Positions 45,901-52,285 of a DNA stretch of 64,000 nucleotides are shown here, in pieces. Position 1 is the stretch's first letter. Every line of letters begins with the position of its first letter. The stretch covers positions 160,501-224,500 of the forward strand of contig JAABRD010000001.1 of assembly GCA_011391085.1 (NCBI GenBank). Reading direction: 5' to 3'. Origin of the DNA: Thiotrichaceae bacterium (lineage in GTDB: Bacteria; Pseudomonadota; Gammaproteobacteria; Beggiatoales; Beggiatoaceae). The notes below the pieces were generated by a model that saw nothing but the letters and a program-made list of their open reading frames with translations, did no database searches and had not been told where the DNA came from. Made by a program: the position numbers and the translations under genes.

Positions 45901-46167
45901 TTTAAGGGAATGTCTATCATGGGTGGAACTTTGGGTGGAGTGATTCTCAATAGTAGCACAGTAGGAGGTTACTTCCAAGATGTCACCTTGCTGGCCAATA
46001 CCAAGATTACGGGTGGGACTCTGAAAGGTACTATCAAAGGCGATAAGAAGTCTCCCGCCCTTTTAGAAAAAGTGCGAGTGAAGAAGGGGAGTCATTTGTC
46101 GGGAGTGAAGTTGGGGAAGGGAGTGAAGTTGGAAAAGGGAGTGATAGTGGAACAACAGACAAAGTAA
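39940..46167 (+). CDS. Giant secreted multidomain protein (HET-C/VWA7-like, SLH, NlpC/P60-like, VWA, FG-GAP)
   Basis: 2075 residues. A long Arg/Trp-rich N-terminus leads to a signal-type helix (about 112-133, ending NLVFA). A HET-C/zinc-phospholipase-C-like domain (about 134-460; FYPVTHEEVTDSAI and HFYIGSALHTLQDFYAHSNW) contains a six-copy KETT insert (332-355). An SLH-like segment (about 592-660; CTFTDVVQTEYYAEGVNAF) follows, then an NlpC/P60- or CHAP-like fold (about 771-890; YCARFVR, GHIAVATGGG) and a VWA-like half (about 927-1030; PGSVYLFTDASAND). A calcium-binding DTDGDGVSDE stretch (about 1330), two ICHK/FCHD-type HGD repeats (about 1588-1620 and 1666-1697), FG-GAP-like repeats (about 1704-1787), a Pro/Thr/Val linker (1803-1910) and a repetitive C-terminal domain complete it. 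GGAGG lies 9 nt before the ATG. It is probably a surface or sheath protein. The codon at 40249 is an alternative start giving a standard signal peptide. Confidence 0.8.
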   Translation: MQSYQSQRAPSSGGTFNNQPRRVPWRDSLACWLSVMWLSICTACRLSMRQGQAVWRVFWSSTLVGNTKRADGPSARQRENFPLQRADGFAQKLIAGWLALSMAMLKTRKGVVSKLLVAAAILTVLFPSNLVFAFYPVTHEEVTDSAIDSLGINAATELTKRFSNTAKSLISGYNSRTDRGDILLSNTGNTTLFNTPSAHCDSEEIWECSWRVLAYRDRAVAAFKKIMQNQANPGFKVNINVIEQVKDNNGLPVKDEKGSYVYESKAMPLSDYPHFYIGSALHTLQDFYAHSNWVELKLKGVINEEVSKIGGGEIGASVKDDISAARRIVPNKETTKETTKETTKETTKETTKETTCDANALSYAKLTEKGLTRLTSGYYPDTDTPKGKCAHGGYPVLADDTGINKDDLLRYESGNSWGESNNDYFMINGIAYADAYNGAHEAAIKHSEMFLNALLKHIQSTQMGETDLIRYKNLGILISPEKKVNVLADSNYLPAKSGTLGREYGAMEEGLHETLSEPTYKMYTEINKTNPQTMLVTNNASLADLMSTLTGTATDSTGTTTPTGDGLALPEYVPGDEKTAITLNDGSVATSCTFTDVVQTEYYAEGVNAFCSAGILIGYSENGQRIFKPTQTATLAEVLKVLLFASDYARVGELSAASNPWYQFFLDDTVIKGLNLGGLDINSNVLRRQVMGWVATLFYDYTGSDPVAFLVSKGVTSGTNLDANINRAETVTLAYRAAKNANKYIFYGLLGMPTQTLATATNIGQAVASSALNNVGMRYPYIDSTATYCARFVRSMFEKPVVTTWLDAKDICNYYGNAGLMHSDTSPPVGAAICYKPAAETNGNHGHIAVATGGGEEVSATSTKSGVTKRQIVFGTGYQGWISPEDYNNNYPSGTSARHATRTVRSELTTQPATDDVCNKPVMQALYNAVIAHQTPGSVYLFTDASANDAQFSNAVTAVAKEHNINIYPVITDKCSPGMKTNAELIKLAQESGGQLFQTPQTGEGLAGILETQKAAITEDYEPLLMVRDTLASGEKNYRVPVDSTLQDLIVTVGLAENGLIHLFTPNGQEVATESNATVTPLPNGQIIRISQPQTGDWHLQITGAGEFTASVRGHSDIQIMDFNVVEFRGVPARGGLFPINGLPVANTESTILVDLLGSFANAQMQLRAENGEVLQTLNINPTEAGEYPAKLTLPSQASRVYLTGTDSNGHEFLRAYPPLLSGKNVKVEGVQADREAIIGRTYKASVRVTNVGASDTFSLVAIDNANLPVAITPNALTLAANASEVVNISLDIPAEMLLGMPLHLTVLAQSTTNSENHNYLNIEREVQIDTDGDGVSDEMEQGPIGGDTSYDGNQDGTADYLQAGVASLHTYDSHEYVTLVSPDGKPLANVVATAPTENFDMYPLGLLDYAVDGAGQTRPVVTIPEGKGYYDIVQLGKTIVIDGKQETEGSPAYIIAGTAQNHLLIYTPQGELKATVLLADGNPWQIATLNADDDPANEIAVAQSQTLYELTGEVSAATLPSGELFIIKADVDGDGTPETVKGSNNADEVIIDGIPLKVFGTSADLRRTTRKQGGNSNSNPAGDKGKIAICHKDKNTLYLPESAISAHLGHGDALGECGSQPTSTPTTTDSATENTSTNIPAPDTTPPPETAPNPVPTNQPETQVTFCHDGSTINVPESDAPAHRTHGDQEGACPTLFIHGVNEGAGDVNGDGIAEVVAAMATQGSRVEVYANGQLTNNFDAFIGSRGVLIAVGDVVGDSLADLVTAEVNGLEIRIFNSAGVQLGSFPTPENIVSLAIAQTAVVTPPPVVTPPTAVATVPEAIAPLPVVTTPEVTTVPSDSAPPPVVTTPTEVTPPPVAVATSPVVTTPTEVTTTPAEVTPPPVMTTPITEVTTPPVVTPAPPPIVILPPVTPCPTDGNLDGVCNAYGQTIKVTDILPGGQVSNGILEGTLNNQGWVSNLTLTPTGKLIGGVVTGYVKNQGVMLDFEFKGMSIMGGTLGGVILNSSTVGGYFQDVTLLANTKITGGTLKGTIKGDKKSPALLEKVRVKKGSHLSGVKLGKGVKLEKGVIVEQQTK
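40933..41004 (+). repeat. Six perfect 12-bp tandem repeats (KETT) in the giant gene
   Basis: The unit aaggagactaca repeats at 40933, 40945, 40957, 40969, 40981 and 40993 without mismatch, encoding KETT six times. The perfect copy identity suggests recent slippage, so copy number may vary between strains. Confidence 0.92.
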
Positions 46168-46200
46168 CCCGGTCTTTTCCTTTGCAGTCCTACATTGTTG

Positions 46201-46232
46201 AGAGATAACGCCCCTTCAAAGGGGGTTATCTC
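46201..46232 (+). terminator. Hairpin after the giant secreted protein gene
   Basis: A 14-bp imperfect stem with a 3-4 nt loop, 34 bp after the stop. The T-run is weak (ctcttcc), so Rho-independent function is only likely. Confidence 0.5.
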
Positions 46233-46294
46233 TTCCGCAATATTAATATATAGTCATATTCATTTAAACTGGTACGATTAAGTGAAAACACGCC

Positions 46295-46392
46295 GTTGGA
46301 CTGGAGGCTTTAGCCGGCCGGCGGTAGGCACACTCCAGTCTTTGAGAAAGGGGAACGCCTACCGCCGGCCGGCTAAAGCCTCCAGTCCACCG
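46295..46392. repeat. Family B palindrome with extended GC arms
   Basis: ttggactggaggctttagcc continues into ggccggcggtaggc and pairs with gcctaccgccggccggctaa...; the stem is over 30 bp with a short internal loop. A shared centre (ggcggtaggc) also appears in the copy at 60676-60750. Confidence 0.85.
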
Positions 46393-46553
46393 AGGTCTTC
46401 GTTCTTTAACTACCAAAAAAGTCACCTTGAATTTTCCCCCAAATCCAACACTCTTGACATTTCCTCCGATAACGGTTATTCTACATAACTGAGTAGGGTA
46501 ATCCAGACCTGACTCTCAAACCTATTTCAACTAACTTTTAAGGAGAATCATTT

Positions 46554-47036
46554 ATGACTATTTTTCACTTCCTCCCACTGTCATACTTCTTACTCAACTT
46601 AACCATGCTGGCTGTTCCAGTCAGTTCTCTGGCACAAAGCCCCCCTACGGTGCCACCACCACCTGCCGCAACTGTGACCCCTGTACCTGCGATTGAGACG
46701 GTGGATATTAACACCGCCGATGTCGCCACGTTAGACCGTCTATTAGAGGGCATTGGTGAAAAACGGGCGCAGGCGATTGTGGAATGGCGGGAAAAACATG
46801 GGCCGTTTAAGACTATTTATGATTTGGAACAAGTTTCAGGGATTGGTCCGAAAACGATTGAGAAGAACAAACATCGGCTGGTAGTTTCAACCCCGGAAAC
46901 GCCTGTGGCAGGGGCGGCGGTGTCAGCACCGGCCCCTTCAACCACAACGCCTCCAGTTTCCAAAGAAGAAGAGGATGCCCCTCCGGCAGAACCCGAAACT
47001 AATTCGGAATCGAACGAAACAACAAACTCAAAGTGA
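46554..47036 (+). CDS. ComEA-like helix-hairpin-helix protein
   Basis: 160 residues. A signal peptide (1-28), a Pro/Ala-rich linker, then one helix-hairpin-helix pair (about 50-110; DINTADVATLDRLLEGIGEKRAQAIVEWREKHGPFKTIYDLEQVSGIGPKTIE), as in ComEA DNA-binding proteins for DNA uptake. A Thr/Glu-rich tail follows. AAGGAG lies 9 nt upstream of the ATG. A decayed radA copy lies directly downstream. Confidence 0.82.
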   Translation: MTIFHFLPLSYFLLNLTMLAVPVSSLAQSPPTVPPPPAATVTPVPAIETVDINTADVATLDRLLEGIGEKRAQAIVEWREKHGPFKTIYDLEQVSGIGPKTIEKNKHRLVVSTPETPVAGAAVSAPAPSTTTPPVSKEEEDAPPAEPETNSESNETTNSK

Positions 47037-47085
47037 GTAATTAGAAGTGATCTGACCGCGGTGGGGTGGTGAGGGACCAAACATT

Positions 47086-47574
47086 CAGCAGTGTGCTGAT
47101 GGTCTCCCACGAAGGCAGTCGCCCCATGCTAGTAGAAGTGCAAGCCTTAGTCAACGAATCCCAGGCCCCCACGGCCCGTCGTGTGACGTTGGGACTCGAC
47201 CCCAATCGGTTAGCGATGTTACTCGCTGTGTTACATCGTCATGGTGGTGTCGCGACTTATGATTTAGATGTTTTTATCAATGTTGTAGGTGGTGTGCGAG
47301 TGTCTCTGAAACGGGGTCTGATTTAGCGGTCTTAATGGCCGTGTTATCCAGTTTGCGCAATAAGATTTTGCCTGAAGGATTGGTCGTCTTTGGAGAAGTC
47401 GGTTTAGCCGGCGAGATTCGCCCCATCCCCAGCAGCCTAGAACGGTTACGCGAGGCTTCCAAACATGGATTTAAACGGGCGATTGTGCCCAAATCCAATG
47501 TGCCGAAGGACGGACTAGCGGACCTGGAGATGGTGCCGGTGTCGCGATTGGTGGATGCGTTGCGGGCGGTGTAG
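47086..47574 (+). pseudogene. Decayed duplicate of the radA 3' end
   Basis: From 47098 to the stop at 47572-47574 the sequence matches radA 35858-36331 with few substitutions (MVSHEGSRPMLVEVQALVNES, GVATYDLDVFINVVGGVRV, VPVSRLV.ALRAV). It lacks the N-terminal ATPase part. A small insertion near 47300 (gtgtctctgaaacgg against gtgaccgaaacgg) breaks the frame. A few bases beyond the radA stop are also shared, so the copied unit spans the 3' end and some flank. Confidence 0.88.
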
Positions 47575-47606
47575 TGGTGGAGTCCTAAAAGTTGTAGAGA
47601 CTATTT

Positions 47607-47884
47607 TGGAGAGGCTTTAGCCGGTGACCATGTTGGAGTAGAGGCTTTAGCCGGTGACCATGTTGGAGTAGAGGCTTTAGCCGGTGACCATGTTGGAGTA
47701 GAGACTTTAGCCGGTGACTATGTTGGAGTAGAGGCTTTAGCCGGTGACTATGTAGAGGCTTTAGTCGGTGACCATGTTGGAGTAGAGGCTTTAGCCGGTG
47801 ACCATGTGCCAACCCCTACCGGCTAAAGCCTCCACTCCGCAGCCTCCACTCCGCAGCCTCCACTCCGCAGCCTCCACTCCACGG
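47607..47884. repeat. 30-bp tandem array of family B units
   Basis: About seven units of gaggctttagccggtgacca plus tgttggagta start at 47611, 47641, 47671, 47701, 47731 and later, with one short copy. They end in a family B inverse arm (47818-47836) and four 14-bp cctccactccgcag units (47828-47882). A single family B hairpin has thus expanded on both arms. Confidence 0.88.
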
Positions 47885-48039
47885 TATATTCTTGGTGTCC
47901 TGAGTACCCGTTTGATAAATATGTACTCATTTGATAAATATCAAGTTAATGTTGCCTTCTTTAGAGTTATTCTTAGAATCTGTTTTATTGAATATGCACT
48001 TTAAGGACTTTCCAACTTTAACTTGAGAATAATCATACC
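47885..48039. other. Promoter-side gap before the barrel gene
   Basis: No gene; AT-rich. A direct near-repeat tttgataaatatgtactcat / ttgataaatatcaag lies at 47911-47945. Weak ribosome binding site before 48040. Confidence 0.4.
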
Positions 48040-49065
48040 ATGAATAAAAGTACCATTCCTCTGTTAACTACCGTCATCTCCATGACCAGTTATGTTCCCT
48101 CAGCCTTTGCGTTAGGAGAATGTGGCTTGTCTTGCTGTATTGGCAGTTCTACAACGTCAGGAGTGACATTGGCACCTAATTTAGGTATTTCCGTACAATA
48201 CGAAAATGCCACCATGGAGACCATCCGGGAAGGCACGGACGAGGTGAGTCCAGATGACGTTCTCAACCGCCACTGGCAGAAGGGAAGTTCCTACGCTATC
48301 CCCACCGAGATGACGATGGAAAAACTTTCTATCACCGCCGCCTATCCTGCTACCGAAAGGTTACAAGTATTAGCCGTGTTTCCTTATGTCAGAAACGATA
48401 TGGGGATGCGAGTCAAGAGTCAGATGGGAATGGTGATGGATCACAAGATGAGTACCATAAAAGGACTTGGAGATGTCAGTGTGATGGGGTTGTACACCGC
48501 TTATACCGATGCCCCGATTCGTCCGACGCAACGGTTGACGCTGGGGTTTGGATTAAAGACGCCGACTGGGAAGAACGATGAAAAAACGGCCAAGGGTGGT
48601 TATGTTCATGCCATGATGCAACCTGGTACAGGTTCCTGGGACCCTCTGTTGATGGTCAATTACATGCGGGCTTTCTATCCTCTGATTTTACAAGCTAACC
48701 TGTTTTACCATCTTAGCATGGAAGGCGATGAAGGTTATGAGTTTGGGGATCAACTCTCTTACAACCTCCTGGCGCGGTATCAAGTGGCCAACTATATCAA
48801 TCTGGGGTTGGACCTCAATGGTATTCACGCGGGGAGAGACCAAGACCATGATGGGAAGTTCTCCAAACCGGCGTTGTCTATGGTGGACAATCCAGATAAC
48901 ACAGGTTTGGATTCCATGTTGTTTTCACCCTCTATTCAGTTTAAAATACCCAACAGCGGTGGCAATTTGGAGTTGAAGTATCAAGTGCCACTCTATCAAA
49001 ACGTGAATGGCTATCAGCAGGTCATTGATCAGCGTTGGCTATTCACCGTAACTTGGAATTTTTAG
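48040..49065 (+). CDS. Outer-membrane beta-barrel protein with Met-rich loop
   Basis: 341 residues. A signal peptide ends near SAFA. A CGLSCCIG motif (28-35) follows, and alternating beta-strand segments run to a C-terminal aromatic residue (WLFTVTWNF), typical of outer-membrane barrels of the phenol-degradation/MetA-like 'transporter' group. A loop at 120-138 is rich in Met (121, 123, 129, 131, 133, 137) with His, which suggests copper or another soft metal (inference). The TlpA-like gene starts 10 bp after its stop, so they are co-transcribed. Confidence 0.68.
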   Translation: MNKSTIPLLTTVISMTSYVPSAFALGECGLSCCIGSSTTSGVTLAPNLGISVQYENATMETIREGTDEVSPDDVLNRHWQKGSSYAIPTEMTMEKLSITAAYPATERLQVLAVFPYVRNDMGMRVKSQMGMVMDHKMSTIKGLGDVSVMGLYTAYTDAPIRPTQRLTLGFGLKTPTGKNDEKTAKGGYVHAMMQPGTGSWDPLLMVNYMRAFYPLILQANLFYHLSMEGDEGYEFGDQLSYNLLARYQVANYINLGLDLNGIHAGRDQDHDGKFSKPALSMVDNPDNTGLDSMLFSPSIQFKIPNSGGNLELKYQVPLYQNVNGYQQVIDQRWLFTVTWNF

Positions 49066-49075
49066 GTCAAGTGCT

Positions 49076-49609
49076 ATGAAAGTGTTGCGAACCTGTTTAA
49101 TGGGTCTGTTATTGGGAGGCGGGTATTTTTCTAGCGTCATGGCCGAAGACCCTGCCGTTACCCATTCGGTCCCCCAACACGCCAAGGAATTAAAGAGGGC
49201 ACCGGATTTTCTCCTCAACGACCTTGAAGGTCATTCCAAAAGTCTTGACAGTTACCGAGGGAAATGGTTACTGTTACATTTTTGGGCGACTTGGTGTGAA
49301 CCTTGTCGGAAAGAACTACCTTCTCTGAAACAACTGGGGGAGAGATTTAAGGACCAGGGGTTAGTTGTCATTGCCATTGCCGAAGATAGTAAAGAAGCAG
49401 TGGAAGCATTTGTGAAAAGTTTAGAGTTGCACTTACCGGTGTTAATAGACCAATATGGAAGTGCGCTTCGTGCTTACCAAATCAAGGGGCTCCCAACCAC
49501 TTACCTGGTGAATAGAACGGGACAAATTGAAGAGATCATCGTGGGGTCAAAGGATTGGAAAAATCCCATGGTCGTCCAGGCCCTGACAAAGACTTTATCT
49601 CGTCATTGA
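49076..49609 (+). CDS. TlpA-family periplasmic thioredoxin
   Basis: 177 residues. A signal peptide (about 1-23) is followed by a TlpA/ResA-type thioredoxin fold: FLLNDLEGHSKSLDSYRGKWLLLHFWATWCEPCRKELPSL with Cys74 and Cys77, and a cis-Pro in GLPTTYLV. It would reduce disulfides or deliver electrons to a periplasmic partner. It lies between the barrel gene and the NqrB/RnfD-like gene. Confidence 0.88.
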   Translation: MKVLRTCLMGLLLGGGYFSSVMAEDPAVTHSVPQHAKELKRAPDFLLNDLEGHSKSLDSYRGKWLLLHFWATWCEPCRKELPSLKQLGERFKDQGLVVIAIAEDSKEAVEAFVKSLELHLPVLIDQYGSALRAYQIKGLPTTYLVNRTGQIEEIIVGSKDWKNPMVVQALTKTLSRH

Positions 49610-49734
49610 GGAAAGGAAAACGAGTATCTAGCCGAATCAGTTGCGTCGACTTGCTATCGTAACAAATGGTGGACAAATCGAAGGACGTTTGCCCACCCTC
49701 CTTAACTAAGAACGTCCACGTTTACGGCCACCGT

Positions 49735-49766
49735 TATGCGGTGTAATAATTCTTATTGCACTCCAG
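49735..49766. repeat. Half of a family C palindrome
   Basis: taataattcttattgcactcc at 49743 is one arm; the other is missing. A cgtttgcccacc unit lies just upstream (49685-49698). Both sit in the 199-bp gap between tlpA and the NqrB-like gene. Confidence 0.6.
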
Positions 49767-49808
49767 AAGATATATTGTACTTTAGAGGATATTTAAATTT
49801 TCTTTCTT

Positions 49809-50651
49809 ATGAGTGATTTTTTCCAGAAATTACAATTTTCCCACATTTTGCAGATTGACCCCCGCATTTATCAAATGCTCAGTCTTTCTTGCCTCTTAAT
49901 TTATGGAATTGGCTGGCTGGATTTTGAGGTACAACCTATTTCGATTTTCATCCTGGTTTCCACTTCTCTGGTAACTCAGTATGTTTGTACTCGTCTCTTC
50001 AAATTGCCTTCCCTCGATCTGAGAAGTTCATTCACTTCTTCTCTCTCTTTATGTCTCCTCTTGCGCACTAACAGTCTCTTTTTGATGAGTGTGACGGCAT
50101 TCATTACTGTTCTCAGTAAGTTCGTCTTTCGTTGGAATCATAAACATATTTTCAATCCTACCAATTTCAGCTTGATCGCTATGATACTATTCACCGGCCA
50201 AGTCTGGGTCTCTCCTGGTCAATGGGGAAGCACTGCTTTTTTGGTTTTTCTCATTGCCTGTTTAGGAGGATTGGTGATTAATCGTGCCTCTCGCAGTGAT
50301 GTCACGTATGCGTTTCTGATTTTTTACACGGCGATGGTATTTGGAAGGGCGGTATGGTTAGGCGACCCGTTGACGATTCCATTGCATCAGCTAGAAAATG
50401 GGGCACTGTTATTGTTTGCCTTCTTTATGATTTCCGACCCTAAGACCACGCCTAATTCACGAGTTGGAAGAATACTCTTTGCCTTGTTAGTCACCATGGG
50501 CGCGGGATATGTACAATTTATTTTGTATCGCACCAATGGGTTATTATGGTCGCTGGTATTTTTTTCATGTTGGGTGCCAGTGATTGACTGGTTGTTGCCG
50601 GGGGAGTATTATGAATGGAAAAAGAAAGAGAGGAGTCTTTCGAGAAACTGA
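49809..50651 (+). CDS. NqrB/RnfD-family membrane protein, FMN-site poor
   Basis: 280 residues, shorter than RnfD/NqrB (about 350-410). Nine or so membrane helices. The family segments HIFNPTNFSLIAM and GALLLFAFFMISDPKTTPNSRVGRILFALLV (matching FMATDPVTSP...GR) are clear, but the SGAT-type motif that carries covalent FMN is not seen. It may still conduct electrons via a noncovalent cofactor or serve another role. The DUF2330 gene follows by 55 bp. The NqrB-like plus DUF2330 pairing is known in other genomes, with unknown function. Confidence 0.75.
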   Translation: MSDFFQKLQFSHILQIDPRIYQMLSLSCLLIYGIGWLDFEVQPISIFILVSTSLVTQYVCTRLFKLPSLDLRSSFTSSLSLCLLLRTNSLFLMSVTAFITVLSKFVFRWNHKHIFNPTNFSLIAMILFTGQVWVSPGQWGSTAFLVFLIACLGGLVINRASRSDVTYAFLIFYTAMVFGRAVWLGDPLTIPLHQLENGALLLFAFFMISDPKTTPNSRVGRILFALLVTMGAGYVQFILYRTNGLLWSLVFFSCWVPVIDWLLPGEYYEWKKKERSLSRN

Positions 50652-50658
50652 GTTTCTC
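50642..50658. terminator. Short gagaaact/agtttctc palindrome after the NqrB-like gene
   Basis: A 17-bp palindrome overlaps the end of the NqrB-like gene and could attenuate transcription before the DUF2330 gene. Related sequences are at 10898 and 60408. Confidence 0.4.
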
Positions 50659-50706
50659 TTCGCTGCTTCTATTTTCCCAAACTTAATCTACAGGAGTTAA
50701 CTACAT

Positions 50707-52062
50707 ATGACAAATCGTCCATTACTTTCTATCACGTTATCACTTATCCTCTCTCTCACCTCCCCGCTGGCCGAGAGTTTCTGCGGCTTCTATGTTGCCA
50801 AAGCCGATGCGAAACTCTTCAATAAGGCTTCCCAAGTCGTTCTCGTGCGGCAGGAGGACAAAACGGTTCTGACGATGGCCAATGATTTCAAAGGCGATCC
50901 GAAAGAATTTGCCGTCGTTATCCCAGTGCCCACTTTCCTTGAAAAAGGTCAAATTCACATTGGTGAGAAAAAATTGATTGACCATCTGGATGCTTACACG
51001 GCCCCACGTCTTGTGGAATACTATGACGACAATCCATGTCAACGGGCCATCTATGAAGCGGCCCCCGCTTCTGCTGCACCTACCGCGGGATTTGAAATGC
51101 CACAACGGGCCAAGAAAAATGGTCATGGTGTCACGGTGGAAGCCGAATATACCATCGGTGAATACGACATCCTCATTCTTTCGGCCAAGGAGAGTGACGG
51201 TTTAGAACAGTGGCTGACAGAAAATGGCTATCGCATTCCAGACGGGGCAACGGATGTCTTAGGCAGTTATATCAAGCAGAAAATGCGTTTTTTTGTAGCC
51301 AAAGTCAATTTGAAAGAACTCTCTAAACTGGGTTTTTCCTATTTACGCCCGATTCAGGTGGCTTACGACTCGCCCAAATTTATGTTACCGATTCGTTTAG
51401 GCACCGTGAATGCGGATGGTCCCCAAGAATTGTTCATTTACACCATTACCCAAAATGGTCGAGTGGAAACGACCAATTATCGCACTCTCAAATTGCCCAG
51501 TGATACGGAAATTCCGGTTTACATCAAGGAGGACTTTGCGAACTTCTATCGGGCGATGTTTGACCAACAAGTGCAAAAGGAAGACATGGAAGCCGTTTTT
51601 TTGGAATATGCCTGGGATATGAACTGGTGTGACCCATGTGCGGCTGACCCCTTGACTACCGAAGAATTACGCAAGTTGGGTGTATTTTGGTTAGACGGTG
51701 CCAGTGACAATCGCAACTTTGGAGGACAACCTCTCAATGCGTTCGTCACGCGGTTGCATGTTCGTTACACGGCGGCCAAATTTCCTCAAGACTTGGTCTT
51801 CCAAGAAACGGCGGATCGGAATAATTTCCAAGGTCGCTATATCCTCCGGCATCCTTGGACGGGGACCGATAGTTGTCCAGCGGCCACCGAATATCGAAAA
51901 GGTCTCCAACAACGATATGAACAGGAGGCGCAACAATTGGCGGATTTGACGGGTTGGGATATTGATAAAATTCGCCGGCGCATGAATCTTCTCTTGGGAG
52001 AGGAAGTGGCACCGCGTCCTGAACCCAAACAAGGTTGGTGGGAGAAATTGTGGAAGGAGTGA
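50707..52062 (+). CDS. DUF2330 secreted protein
   Basis: 451 residues. A signal peptide (1-24, ending PLAES) precedes FCGFYVAKADAKLFNKASQVVLVRQEDKTVLTMANDFKGDPKEFAVVIPVPT, the defining DUF2330 start. Paired Cys occur at the N-terminus, in NPCQRA and in WCDPCAADPLT, possibly disulfides. The C-terminal half ends with a helical region (RMNLLLGEEVAPRPEPK). Function unknown. It sits after an NqrB-like gene, and with the TlpA and barrel genes may form a cell-envelope redox or metal module (inference). Confidence 0.82.
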   Translation: MTNRPLLSITLSLILSLTSPLAESFCGFYVAKADAKLFNKASQVVLVRQEDKTVLTMANDFKGDPKEFAVVIPVPTFLEKGQIHIGEKKLIDHLDAYTAPRLVEYYDDNPCQRAIYEAAPASAAPTAGFEMPQRAKKNGHGVTVEAEYTIGEYDILILSAKESDGLEQWLTENGYRIPDGATDVLGSYIKQKMRFFVAKVNLKELSKLGFSYLRPIQVAYDSPKFMLPIRLGTVNADGPQELFIYTITQNGRVETTNYRTLKLPSDTEIPVYIKEDFANFYRAMFDQQVQKEDMEAVFLEYAWDMNWCDPCAADPLTTEELRKLGVFWLDGASDNRNFGGQPLNAFVTRLHVRYTAAKFPQDLVFQETADRNNFQGRYILRHPWTGTDSCPAATEYRKGLQQRYEQEAQQLADLTGWDIDKIRRRMNLLLGEEVAPRPEPKQGWWEKLWKE

Positions 52063-52097
52063 GGTGGGGTAGTGGATAGTGGATAGTGTAAAAAATC

Positions 52098-52235
52098 GGT
52101 TAGCCCTGTACAATTTTCTCTGGAACGCAATAAGAATTATTGCGCCCCCGTGCGCCCGCTATGCTACGGCGCGAAGCGCAATGATTCTTCGCAATAATTC
52201 TTATTGCGCTCCAGCGAAAATCGTACAGGGCTAAA
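52098..52235. mobile_element. Family C element between DUF2330 and the Cache kinase
   Basis: Inverted ends ttagccctgtacaatttt (52098) and gaaaatcgtacagggctaa (52217) enclose gcaataagaattattgcgcc and a GC-rich cgcccgctatgctacggcgc core, ending with the inverse arm. No ORF. gtggatagtg-type short repeats flank it (52072-52088 and 52284-52300). Confidence 0.7.
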
Positions 52236-52285
52236 GGAATATGAAATCTCTAGTCCACCCGATTTTTTACACTATCCGCTATCCA

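Larger units (their letters stand above)
46168..46553. other. Gap with terminator-like hairpin and family B/C pieces
   Basis: No gene. Hairpin gagataacgcccctt / aagggggttatctc (46201-46232) probably ends the giant gene. A tatagtcatattc with aaactggtacgatt (46250-46279) is the end part of a family C element, immediately followed by a long family B palindrome (46295-46392). Confidence 0.65.

Noticed and set aside
47585..47812. Frame of HGHRLKPLLQ repeats
   Set aside because: Translation of the family B 30-bp array.
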